A stretch of 35,616 nt of DNA from an uncultured Croceitalea sp. (lineage in GTDB: Bacteria; Bacteroidota; Bacteroidia; Flavobacteriales; Flavobacteriaceae). A program made the translations under genes and the position numbers. The notes beneath the pieces were generated by a model. The model ran no database searches and was not told the DNA's origin. It was given only the letters and a program-made list of their open reading frames with translations. Location of the stretch: positions 1 through 35,616 of the forward strand of contig CALEYA010000153.1 in assembly GCA_937926215.1 (NCBI GenBank). Reading direction: 5' to 3'. The stretch's first letter is position 1, and each line of letters starts with the position of its first letter. Shown here in pieces: positions 6,538-13,803 of this stretch.

Positions 6538-7950
6538 TTATGGTTTAAGTGTTGATGGACAAACAAAATCGGTTACCGGGATCCCTACTTCTTTGATAGC
6601 CGCAAATCCCCCAGCTACATCTACCAAATTATGGATTCCCCTACTTTTTAATATAGAGGCCGCAATCATACTTCGGTATCCTCCGGCACAATGTACATAA
6701 AAGGTTTCGTTTTCAGGGAATTGCGCCAAATGGTCGTTTAAAAAATCCAAGGGGGTCACTTGGGCATTTTCTATGTGTGCCGCACTATATTCCGTCTCTT
6801 TTCTAACATCAAAAACAGGAATATCCTCTTCCAATTTTTCTTTAAAGGTAACGGCATTGATACTGGTTACGGTATCCACATCCTTACCTGCACTTTCCCA
6901 AGCTTGCAATCCCCCTTTCAAATATCCCAAAACGCCATCGAAACCTACCCTGGACAATCTGGTAATGGCTTCTTCTTCCTTTCCTTCATCCGCAATAAGC
7001 AATATGGGTTGTGCAACATCGGCGATCAAAGCACCTACCCAAGGCGCAAAACTTCCTTTTAAGCCTATAAAGATAGATCGGGGGACATGTCCTTTTGCAA
7101 AATCATCTTGATGGCGTACATCCAATACTACGGCTCCGGTCTCGTTGGCAGCGATCTCAAAGGCTTCTGGGGAGAGTCCTTTAATGCCCCGTTCAATTAC
7201 CTCATCAATATGGTCATAGCCTTCTTTGTTCATTTTAACGTTGAGCGGAAAATATTGCGGCGGTGGCAATAGGCCGTCGGTGACTTCCTTTACAAACTCT
7301 TCTTTGGTCATATCCGCCCGCAGGGCATAATTCATTTTTTTCTGGTTGCCCAAGGTATCCACGGTCTCCTTCATCATATTCTTGCCACAAGCGGAACCGG
7401 CACCGTGGGCCGGATATACGATGACATCATCGGCCAAGGGCATGATTTTGTTCCGTAAACTATCGTACAGAATCCCGGCAAGTTCTTCTTGCGTTATGGT
7501 TGCGGCTTTTTGCGCCAAATCTGGGCGGCCCACATCGCCTAAAAACAAGGTATCCCCACTAAAAATGGCATGGTCCTTTCCGTTGGCATCACGCAGTAGG
7601 TAGGTGGTACTTTCCATGGTGTGTCCTGGGGTATGCAATACCTTAATAGTTAGTTTTCCCAAGCTGAATTCTTGGCCGTCTTCCGCTACCAAAACCTCAT
7701 ACGAAGGATTGGCATTGGGTCCGTAAACTATGGTAGCACCGGTTTCTTTGGCCAAAGTGAGGTGACCGCTAACAAAATCAGCATGAAAATGGGTCTCAAA
7801 AATATAACGGACCTTAGCATTGTCACGTTCCGCACGCTCCAAATACGGTTTTACTTCCCGCAAGGGATCTATAATTGCTACTTGTCCTTCGCTCTCTATA
7901 TAATAGGCACCTTGCGCCAAACAACCTGTATAAATCTGTTCTATATTCAT
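6538..7950 (-). CDS. persulfide dioxygenase fused to two rhodanese domains (CstB-like)
   Basis: 470 residues in three parts. Residues 1-255 are a metallo-beta-lactamase-fold dioxygenase with THFHAD (H54, H56, D58), HTPGH (H110), SGDTLF (D133) and YPAHGAGSACG (H182; C188 is in the place of the CstB cysteine). Residues about 265-355 are a rhodanese-like domain whose active loop (LLIADEGKEEE) lacks the cysteine. Residues about 365-460 are an active rhodanese, VHCAGGYRS, C421. This MBL, pseudo-rhodanese, rhodanese order is that of staphylococcal CstB, which turns persulfides into thiosulfate through sulfite. It heads an operon with the secreted rhodanese and has a TAGGTTTG promoter plus operator palindrome. 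Confidence 0.92.
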   Translation of the reverse strand: MNIEQIYTGCLAQGAYYIESEGQVAIIDPLREVKPYLERAERDNAKVRYIFETHFHADFVSGHLTLAKETGATIVYGPNANPSYEVLVAEDGQEFSLGKLTIKVLHTPGHTMESTTYLLRDANGKDHAIFSGDTLFLGDVGRPDLAQKAATITQEELAGILYDSLRNKIMPLADDVIVYPAHGAGSACGKNMMKETVDTLGNQKKMNYALRADMTKEEFVKEVTDGLLPPPQYFPLNVKMNKEGYDHIDEVIERGIKGLSPEAFEIAANETGAVVLDVRHQDDFAKGHVPRSIFIGLKGSFAPWVGALIADVAQPILLIADEGKEEEAITRLSRVGFDGVLGYLKGGLQAWESAGKDVDTVTSINAVTFKEKLEEDIPVFDVRKETEYSAAHIENAQVTPLDFLNDHLAQFPENETFYVHCAGGYRSMIAASILKSRGIHNLVDVAGGFAAIKEVGIPVTDFVCPSTLKP

Positions 7951-7966
7951 GACATACTATTTACAA

Positions 7967-8010
7967 CAAACCTACAATAGTTTCTCTTCATTTTTAGTGA
8001 CTTAAGTCAC
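7967..8010 (-). promoter_or_regulatory. activator-type promoter of the persulfide dioxygenase operon
   Basis: On the minus strand the perfect palindrome GTGACTTAAGTCAC (8010-7997, centre 8003.5) lies 33.0 bp upstream of the centre of an exact TAGGTTTG -7 box (7974-7967). The leader would be about 13 nt. The palindrome covers the last codons of the upstream SulP gene. No TTG is present near -33, consistent with an activator taking over that role. Confidence 0.6.
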
Positions 8011-9738
8011 AGACTTGTTTTGTGCGGTCTGTTGGGTTACTTTCTCTTGTATAGCCGTTTTGCCATTCAGGTTTTCGCAACAATCCACGGCTTCGTTGGT
8101 ACGAACAAAAAGGTTTTCCCTTCCCAACAAATCTGCAAAACCACTGGCAAAAAACATATCCCTAATAGGACCAATTGCTCCGGCTACTTGCAAGATAATC
8201 CCTTTATTTTTTAAATCCACGGCCAGGCGTTTTAGCACGTCCATAGCGTTGCTGTCAATATAATTGATGGCTTCGGCATTTAAGATGACATACTTTAATT
8301 TTCCGCCTTTTTTAGCGATGTTTTTGGTAAGCTGCGATTTAAAATAATCAATATTGGCAAAATACAGCTGCCCATCAAACCGAAGCAACAGTATCGACTC
8401 AAAATCCTCGATATCCTTTTCAAAGCGATTGATATTCTTAAAATAGTCCGTTCCCTTTATTCTTCCCAAAACCGCAATGTGGGGACGGGACGTTCTATTG
8501 ACCAACAGTACCAAAGAGAACAGGACCCCAAAAATAATTCCCTGTGAGATTCCCAACAGGAGCGTGGTCAAGAAGGTAACCAACAACAGATAAAACTCAT
8601 CTTTTCGCTGTTTCCATAAACGTTTGGGATATTCCAAATCAATTAAGCCATAGACGGCCACCATGATAATCGCCCCTAGGACCGCTTTGGGTAAGTAATA
8701 AAAATAGGGGGTTAGAAACAACAAGGTAATCCCAACCACAACGACACTTATAAAGGAGGAAATTCCCGTTTTGGCGCCTTCTTGTACGTTGACGGCGGTC
8801 CTGGACAATCCCGCATTGGCAGGAAAGGATTGGAAAAAGGACCCCACAATATTGGAGGCGCCCAAGGCCCGTAGTTCTTGATTGGGTCTGGTATGGTATT
8901 CCCCACTTTTTTCTTCCACGGCTTTGGCGATGGTCATAGCTTCCGCAAAAGAAATAAAGGCCAAGGTTATGGCAGTGGGCAATGCTTTGAGCATCAAGTT
9001 GACATCCCACTTGGGCAACTTAAATTCCGGCAGGCCTTTTGGTATTTCGCCAAGGATATGAACATCCGTTTCCTTCGCCATAAAAAAGTAAATCCCTATA
9101 ATGGACAGCACCACAACGATCATAGCTGCCGGAAGTTTTTTATGCAGTCGCTTTATAATTAAAATTAGCGCCACGGCCACTCCGCCAATGGCCAAATCGT
9201 ACCCGTTGGTTTGGGAAAGATTCCCTAGTATGACTTGTAGCGTTTTTAGGGTGTTGTTGGTAACGATTTCCAACCCAAAAAAGTGTTTTAACTGACTAAT
9301 GGCAATAACGATGGCCGCCGCAGAGGTAAATCCGCTAACTACGGGTCTGGATAAAAAATTGGAAAGAAAGCCCAAGCGCATGCACCCCATGACCAACTGC
9401 AATACCCCTACCAAGAGCGCCAAGAAAATGGCCATACCAATATAATCCTCAATATTGAGCAATTTCATTGCCGCCAAACTGGAAGCTACAATGAGGGAAT
9501 CCAAAGCCACTGGGCCAACGGCCAGTTTTCTGCTGGAACCTGTAAAAACATACATGAGATTAGGGACCAAGGCAGCGTAAAGTCCATAAATGGGTGGGAG
9601 GCCCGCAATTAAGGCGTAGGCCATACCTTGCGGAATAAGCATGATACCAACCGTAATCCCTGCTGAAATATCGCCGGATAAATAGCTTTTCTTATAGGTA
9701 GGCAACCACTCCACTATGGGAAAAAACCGCTTTAACAT
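8002..9738 (-). CDS. SulP-family anion transporter with STAS domain
   Basis: A 578-residue SulP (SLC26-like) protein. The N-terminus has the family signature GITVGIMLIPQGMAYALIAG, followed by about 12 membrane helices. The cytoplasmic C-terminus (about 425-560) is a STAS domain with YVILNAEAINYIDSNAMDVL. SulP proteins move sulfate, bicarbonate or other anions. Beside a persulfide dioxygenase and a sulfite dehydrogenase, handling of sulfate or sulfite is the natural inference. The start MLKRFF is the normal family N-terminus, yet it lies only 5 nt after a TACCTTTG box, implying a nearly leaderless mRNA. The gap to the next gene downstream is 51 bp and contains that gene's own promoter. Confidence 0.93.
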   Translation of the reverse strand: MLKRFFPIVEWLPTYKKSYLSGDISAGITVGIMLIPQGMAYALIAGLPPIYGLYAALVPNLMYVFTGSSRKLAVGPVALDSLIVASSLAAMKLLNIEDYIGMAIFLALLVGVLQLVMGCMRLGFLSNFLSRPVVSGFTSAAAIVIAISQLKHFFGLEIVTNNTLKTLQVILGNLSQTNGYDLAIGGVAVALILIIKRLHKKLPAAMIVVVLSIIGIYFFMAKETDVHILGEIPKGLPEFKLPKWDVNLMLKALPTAITLAFISFAEAMTIAKAVEEKSGEYHTRPNQELRALGASNIVGSFFQSFPANAGLSRTAVNVQEGAKTGISSFISVVVVGITLLFLTPYFYYLPKAVLGAIIMVAVYGLIDLEYPKRLWKQRKDEFYLLLVTFLTTLLLGISQGIIFGVLFSLVLLVNRTSRPHIAVLGRIKGTDYFKNINRFEKDIEDFESILLLRFDGQLYFANIDYFKSQLTKNIAKKGGKLKYVILNAEAINYIDSNAMDVLKRLAVDLKNKGIILQVAGAIGPIRDMFFASGFADLLGRENLFVRTNEAVDCCENLNGKTAIQEKVTQQTAQNKSVT

Positions 9739-9743
9739 AAGAA

Positions 9744-9786
9744 CAAAGGTACTATGCTTTTATACGATTTTAAGTATCCTAGGTTG
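9744..9786 (-). promoter_or_regulatory. promoter of the SulP gene with degenerate Crp/Fnr-like site
   Basis: On the minus strand an imperfect inverted repeat (plus-strand TATCCTAGGTTG, 9775-9786, centre 9780.5) lies 33.0 bp from the centre of an exact TACCTTTG box (9751-9744). The repeat agrees with the site at 2193-2204 at nine of twelve positions. The initiator ATG at 9738 follows the box by 5 nt. Confidence 0.45.
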
Positions 9787-9792
9787 CCAAGG

Positions 9793-10425
9793 CTATAAAT
9801 CACACAATTCGATATGGTTTCTATGCAATTTGATACGCCCCAAGTGCTCCAGTTTTTTCAATAATCTAGAAACCACCACCCTAGAGGTGTGGAGGTCATA
9901 AGCAATTTCTTGGTGCGTACTTATAATATGGTTGGTTGCGGAAACCCGCGCCTTTTCTTTTAAATAGGCCGCCAGACGTTGGTCCATATTTTTAAAGGCG
10001 ATGCTATCTACCGTACTCAAAAGTTCATTAAACCTATGGTGATAACTCTCAAATACAAAATTACGCCAAGAACGGTATTTGCCCATCCATTCTTCCATTT
10101 TGGCTATGGGTACCATTACCAGTTCCACGTCCGTTTCCGCCACTGCCCTAATTTCGCTTTTGGTATCCCCAAGACAACACGCCATGGTCATACTACAGGT
10201 ATCACCACGCTCCAAATAATACAGCAATAGCTCATCACCATCTTCATCTTCACGTAATACTTTTAAGGCCCCAGAGATGACCAAAGGCATTCCTTTGATA
10301 TATTGCCCTATGCTAATGACGACCGTTCCGTTTTTAACCTGTGCCAAACGACCGTTTTCCAGAATATCAGCTAACAGTGGTTTTTCAAAAACTGACCCAA
10401 AACTTTCTTCCAAAGATGCTGTCAT
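9793..10425 (-). CDS. Crp/Fnr-family transcriptional regulator
   Basis: A 210-residue regulator. Residues about 25-125 form a cyclic-nucleotide-binding-like beta barrel, and the last 65 residues form a winged helix with STHQEIAYDLHTSRVVVSRL as the helix-turn-helix. The effector loop DTCSMTMACCLG has three cysteines (in CSM and ACC) rather than cAMP-binding residues. Crp/Fnr proteins with this CSM loop are common in Bacteroidota beside rhodanese, YeeE and persulfide dioxygenase genes, so cysteine sensing of persulfide or redox state is a plausible inference. I saw no copy of the operator upstream of its own start. Confidence 0.9.
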   Translation of the reverse strand: MTASLEESFGSVFEKPLLADILENGRLAQVKNGTVVISIGQYIKGMPLVISGALKVLREDEDGDELLLYYLERGDTCSMTMACCLGDTKSEIRAVAETDVELVMVPIAKMEEWMGKYRSWRNFVFESYHHRFNELLSTVDSIAFKNMDQRLAAYLKEKARVSATNHIISTHQEIAYDLHTSRVVVSRLLKKLEHLGRIKLHRNHIELCDL

Positions 10426-10467
10426 ACCGTAGTGTTTTCTATTTGTCCTTCCCTAAAAATACGCTTA

Positions 10468-10884
10468 ATGGTCAAACTTGGTCCAAAACTGTAGGTGCAA
10501 ATCCAATCAACCGCCTCTAATAGCAGCGTATTTACACTATAGCAATTTGGAAAAAGAACCTTTTCTAATTTATGGGTTGATGACGCTAAGGCTTTCTTGA
10601 AAAATCCTGCCCTTAAAGAAAAAGCTTTTATACTCAATGTAGCGTTTAATAAGTGTATTTTAAGAAGAGAAATCAAGCATTAGGTAAGTAAACAAGTCAA
10701 GAATTTTTATGTAACCGGATCCGGCTTGATAGCGGCCGTACATCTAGGCAGAGCAGGCAAGGTAAAAAGGTATTTGAACTCCAATGACAAGACAAATATA
10801 TCCGATGATTTTAGAACCTCCCTGGAGCATTACTTAAGACAATTCTTCGGTTACGATACCTCCATGGTTCAACAGCTAGGTACC
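10468..10884 (+). pseudogene. decayed gene, peptidoglycan-hydrolase-like remnant with three in-frame TAG codons
   Basis: One reading frame stays coherent here but is broken by TAG at 10492, 10540 and 10681. Its pieces read QFGKRTFSNLWVDDAKAF, LKNPALKEKAF, LRREIK, VTGSGLIAAVHLGRAGKV and SLEHYLRQFFGYDTS. From memory this pattern (an X-Q-F-G-K block, then NPxLxExAF, then SGLIAAxHLGGxGxVxxYL and a GYDTS end) belongs to a flavobacterial family with a lysozyme- or phage-like peptidoglycan domain. That assignment is tentative. The 5' end is unclear and there is no plausible start with signal peptide, so I call it a pseudogene. It fills most of the otherwise gene-free stretch 10426-10930. Confidence 0.5.
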
Positions 10885-10930
10885 CCAAAAGATTCAATAT
10901 CGATTAAGGGAAAACACCCGTACAGTTTTA

Positions 10931-10971
10931 AAAAAAGTACTCCTACCGTAAAAGGGTAGGAGTACTTTTTT
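10931..10971 (-). terminator. strong intrinsic terminator of the LruC gene
   Basis: A 17-bp perfect inverted repeat, AAAAAAGTACTCCTACC and GGTAGGAGTACTTTTTT, encloses a 7-nt loop. It begins 7 bp beyond the stop codon of the LruC gene on the minus strand. A- and T-runs flank the stem, so it can also stop transcription from the plus strand. Confidence 0.93.
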
Positions 10972-10977
10972 GAGTCT

Positions 10978-12675
10978 TTACTGCTGTAATTTTTCGGCAA
11001 CGCGATAGCCGGATATATCTTGGTACCAATCCGATCTTAAGACACCACCACTAGTGGCCCATTCATTAAAGTGTACGAAGCCTTCATTAATAGGCGTTTT
11101 CTCCGTAGGAAGAGGGATACTTCCAATGATATTCATTGCCCATGGCAATCCGGTATCGGTGGCAAAGTTTCCGTCTGGATCGGCATTGCTGCCAGAAACC
11201 GTTGGTGTTGCGTTCCCTAAATCGGTCACGTCCTGTCCAATAAGATGCACCTCCATCTCACGGGTACCATCGATCACAAGGAAAGGATCAAAAGGGGCAA
11301 CTCCAACAGTGACTTGAGGCGTGAAATTAACGGTCACCGTTATTTGCTGATTTAACAAGGTATTGTCATTGTCAAAAATTGGGATAACGGCATTGGTCTG
11401 GCCTGCTTCCGTACCATTAGCGGACAAGGAGAATACCCCCGTGCTCAAAACCTGACCAGAAACAGAGTTGACTGCGTTTGTCGGTACACCTTCCAGTTCA
11501 AAGGCAAGACCGTTGGAAAACGCTCCTCCATTGTTGGTCAATAAGATGTTGAACACAAGATCGACCACTTCGTTTTGGGCGTTGGTCACAGTGGTTATGC
11601 TATAATCCACGGCCGTGTCATTAAAATCATAATCCCCAATAAATGGCCATAGGTCCTCAAAGGCCAAGGTAGCGGAATTCCCCTCGGAAGGATAGGTGCT
11701 GTTCGCAGCCCTTTGTCCGTCCTGCGGGTAAGCGTCCAAGCTATTGTTCACCCCATCGCCGTCGTCGTCCTGTGCTGCGCAGAACGCGGATAATTGCCCG
11801 GCATCTGCTACAGTCCCTGGGCTTTGACCACCGCTTACGGATGTGGGCACACCGTTGGCATCCACACCACCGGTCAACCTTCCGTTGCCATCAATAGCCG
11901 CATCCGTAAAATTGGAACCTCCTTCTAAAGCATCAAAACAGCTGTCGCCATCACTATCTAAATCGAGTCTATCTATAACACCATCACCATCGGTATCACA
12001 TTCTATAACAAAACCAACGTCAAAGCCTATACCAAAATTTTGGTTAGGTCTATTTGCTGTAAACGACAAACTAGACACTGGAGATTCAAATTCCCAGGTG
12101 ATCGTTATATCTTGATTAGCAGTATTAGATGTTACCACACCACCTGACAGGCTACCGTTGGATGAAACAGATGAAGGCGGTATTGAAAAATTGGATAATG
12201 ATTCACTAGTTGGCCCATCAAAATCATAAGCAAGAATTCTAAAATTAGTGGTTGGCGTCGAAAACGTAATAGTCGTAACAAAACTAAGGGCAGTAGTTAT
12301 CCCAGGAGGGTTTCCAAATGCACCTCGATATTCTACAACTTTATTTGATGTAAAACTTGTAGTATTGGATATATTATGTGGATTATCCGTATTCCAAGTT
12401 AATGTATTACCCTCAGTTGAAACCAAATTTGACGTTAATACTTGAAATGAATTAGGGTTATCCGTATCATCTGGAGATAAAACATCAAAGATGTCACAAG
12501 CATTTTCATCATCATCCAATATTCCATCATTATCATCATCTAAATCGGCAAAATCGCTTACCCCATCACCATCACTGTCCTGGGCTTGTAACTGAACACT
12601 TACCGTTGCGCAAAAAAAACAGCACAGCAGCCACTTCATATATAAAGAACTTGGTTTATTATTTTTTTGAATCAT
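10978..12675 (-). CDS. secreted LruC-domain protein with thrombospondin type 3 repeats
   Basis: 565 residues. Residues 1-32 are a signal peptide ending QLQAQ. They are followed by calcium-binding DSDGDGVSDFADLDDDNDG repeats, a beta-rich domain, a second DTDGDGVIDRLDLDSDGD block and a third DDDGDGVNN block. The C-terminal 240 residues form an LruC domain: FEDLWPFIGDYDFNDTAVDY in the middle, and LPWAMN and HFNEWATSGG near the end. LruC proteins are surface or secreted proteins of Bacteroidota and Leptospira without a known enzymatic function. A small lipoprotein precedes it by 99 bp and may be its partner. There is no Por sorting domain at the C-terminus. Confidence 0.88.
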   Translation of the reverse strand: MIQKNNKPSSLYMKWLLCCFFCATVSVQLQAQDSDGDGVSDFADLDDDNDGILDDDENACDIFDVLSPDDTDNPNSFQVLTSNLVSTEGNTLTWNTDNPHNISNTTSFTSNKVVEYRGAFGNPPGITTALSFVTTITFSTPTTNFRILAYDFDGPTSESLSNFSIPPSSVSSNGSLSGGVVTSNTANQDITITWEFESPVSSLSFTANRPNQNFGIGFDVGFVIECDTDGDGVIDRLDLDSDGDSCFDALEGGSNFTDAAIDGNGRLTGGVDANGVPTSVSGGQSPGTVADAGQLSAFCAAQDDDGDGVNNSLDAYPQDGQRAANSTYPSEGNSATLAFEDLWPFIGDYDFNDTAVDYSITTVTNAQNEVVDLVFNILLTNNGGAFSNGLAFELEGVPTNAVNSVSGQVLSTGVFSLSANGTEAGQTNAVIPIFDNDNTLLNQQITVTVNFTPQVTVGVAPFDPFLVIDGTREMEVHLIGQDVTDLGNATPTVSGSNADPDGNFATDTGLPWAMNIIGSIPLPTEKTPINEGFVHFNEWATSGGVLRSDWYQDISGYRVAEKLQQ

Positions 12676-12774
12676 AACATTATTATTTTGTCGTTTGAAA
12701 AGGGAGGTTACCCTTCTACATTTTATATTAATTAAACTGTGTTATTCGGTACCCTAACGGATATCCTATTTCCC

Positions 12775-13167
12775 TTAATTGTATTGAAAGGTGATGGAAT
12801 CGCCCGATTCACTAATTACAAATTCTTCTGAACCGCCAACGGCAGTCCTGATCAATACATAATTTTCGGCAGCGGAGGGAATGGTTACTAATCCAGATAA
12901 ATTACCGGCATTGGAAAATCCATTAAAAACGTTGGCTCCATCTACAAGCAGTGTATAACGTACGCCATCTTCATCATCACTAATGTTGATGGTCAAGGAA
13001 CTTGAGGTGGTAAAATCAAATGCTGACGGAATCTCCAATTCGTCCATAGTCTGTACAGTACTTTCCGGAACCGAAGGATCAACAGGGTCCAAAGAATCTT
13101 TTACACATGAACTAAGTGTAATCATACCAGCGGGCACAAGAATTTTAAAAAATAGGTTTCTTTTCAT
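12775..13167 (-). CDS. small lipoprotein, probable LruC partner
   Basis: 130 residues. Lipoprotein signal MKRNLFFKILVPAGMITLSSC with lipidated C21, then an acidic, proline-rich linker and a short beta-rich domain (IPSAFDFTTSSSLTINI onward). The phrase FDFTTSSSLTINI resembles the beginning of many LruC proteins, in which a T-rich F-x-F-x-T strand starts the first beta domain. This gene may therefore supply that domain as a separate protein. Co-directional with the LruC gene and probably in one transcript. Function unknown. Confidence 0.7.
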   Translation of the reverse strand: MKRNLFFKILVPAGMITLSSCVKDSLDPVDPSVPESTVQTMDELEIPSAFDFTTSSSLTINISDDEDGVRYTLLVDGANVFNGFSNAGNLSGLVTIPSAAENYVLIRTAVGGSEEFVISESGDSITFQYN

Positions 13168-13803
13168 GATTTGGGTATTACTATTATAGGAATTACTGTT
13201 TAAGCTTTGGGTTATCTTTACGGTCTTCCATAAGATCGATAAAGTGATTCAAAATTCAGATTATTTGTCATACTTATGAGTGTATTACGCCCTAGGGACA
13301 ATAATGTATCGGCGAATGGACAAAGACTATCGATATAATTTTATTAAGTTTTTTCCTACATTTTAACGAGATTTATCCTTTATATTGTAAAAACACAGTC
13401 TTTTAAATCAATTTTGTTGTAAAAGTTCGTTTTTATGTGGTCTTAGGCTAGGGCGATCCTATTCTTACCCATAACAGAAAAACCAAGGGAATCTGTTGCT
13501 ATGAAAAATAGCCATACAATACGGTCATGGCCTAGCCCGTTTTTTTGAAACTGTTTGCAGAACGGTTTTGTGGATTTTCCCACTCCCCTACATCCCTTTA
13601 AAACGTAAACTGCTCCTTTCTAAAACCGCCCCAAAACTTTCTTCCCATAACAATCCCATGTTCCTTAGGTGTATACTGCTTAGGCTTCTTTAAAAACATA
13701 AGAAATGTTGATTTTCCCTATCGTAAAGACTTTCAAGGCCATAGCAAAGCTGTCTAGTTTTTGTGCATATGCTGCTCAGGACAAATCACCGTATATTGAA
13801 CCT
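13168..13803. other. gene-poor stretch between the LruC operon and the ASPIC gene
   Basis: About 640 bp with no convincing gene on either strand. It should contain the promoter of the LruC operon (leftward) and of the FG-GAP/ASPIC gene (rightward, perhaps near TAGTTTTTG at 13756-13764, one base too long for TAnnTTTG). It also holds a short AraC-like remnant. The 7-bp inverted arms GGCTAGG (13446-13452) and CCTAGCC (13531-13537) precede a run of seven T, but the loop is 78 nt, so I do not call a terminator. Confidence 0.5.
13598..13650 (-). pseudogene. probable 3' remnant of an AraC-family gene
   Basis: On the minus strand this ends with codons for GGFRKEQFTF and a stop. The intact AraC gene at 21438-22322 ends GSFRKEQFRF. 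At the DNA level 19 of 20 bases match (AAACTGCTCCTTTCTAAAAC against AAACTGCTCTTTTCTAAAAC). Similarity continues, with small gaps, for about 50 bp and then stops. Nothing AraC-like is readable further upstream. Confidence 0.35.

Noticed and set aside
10422-10676. An 84-codon frame on the minus strand that overlaps the Crp/Fnr start as ATGA.
   Set aside because: It is antisense to the decayed plus-strand gene, its product has no recognisable features, and the overlap is the only support. I treat it as a shadow frame.
13446-13546. 7-bp inverted arms followed by seven T, like a terminator or small RNA end.
   Set aside because: The loop would be 78 nt and the local stem next to the T-run is only about 3-4 bp; no gene ends nearby on that strand.
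10393-13640. The 15-mer CCAAAACTTTCTTCC occurs both in the Crp/Fnr gene (near 10400) and in the AraC remnant (near 13630).
   Set aside because: Low-complexity AT-rich sequence without extended similarity; chance is sufficient.
13705-13803. N-terminal extension of the FG-GAP/ASPIC protein by 33 residues.
   Set aside because: It places a hydrophilic segment before a clear lipoprotein signal; the ATG at 13804 fits better.
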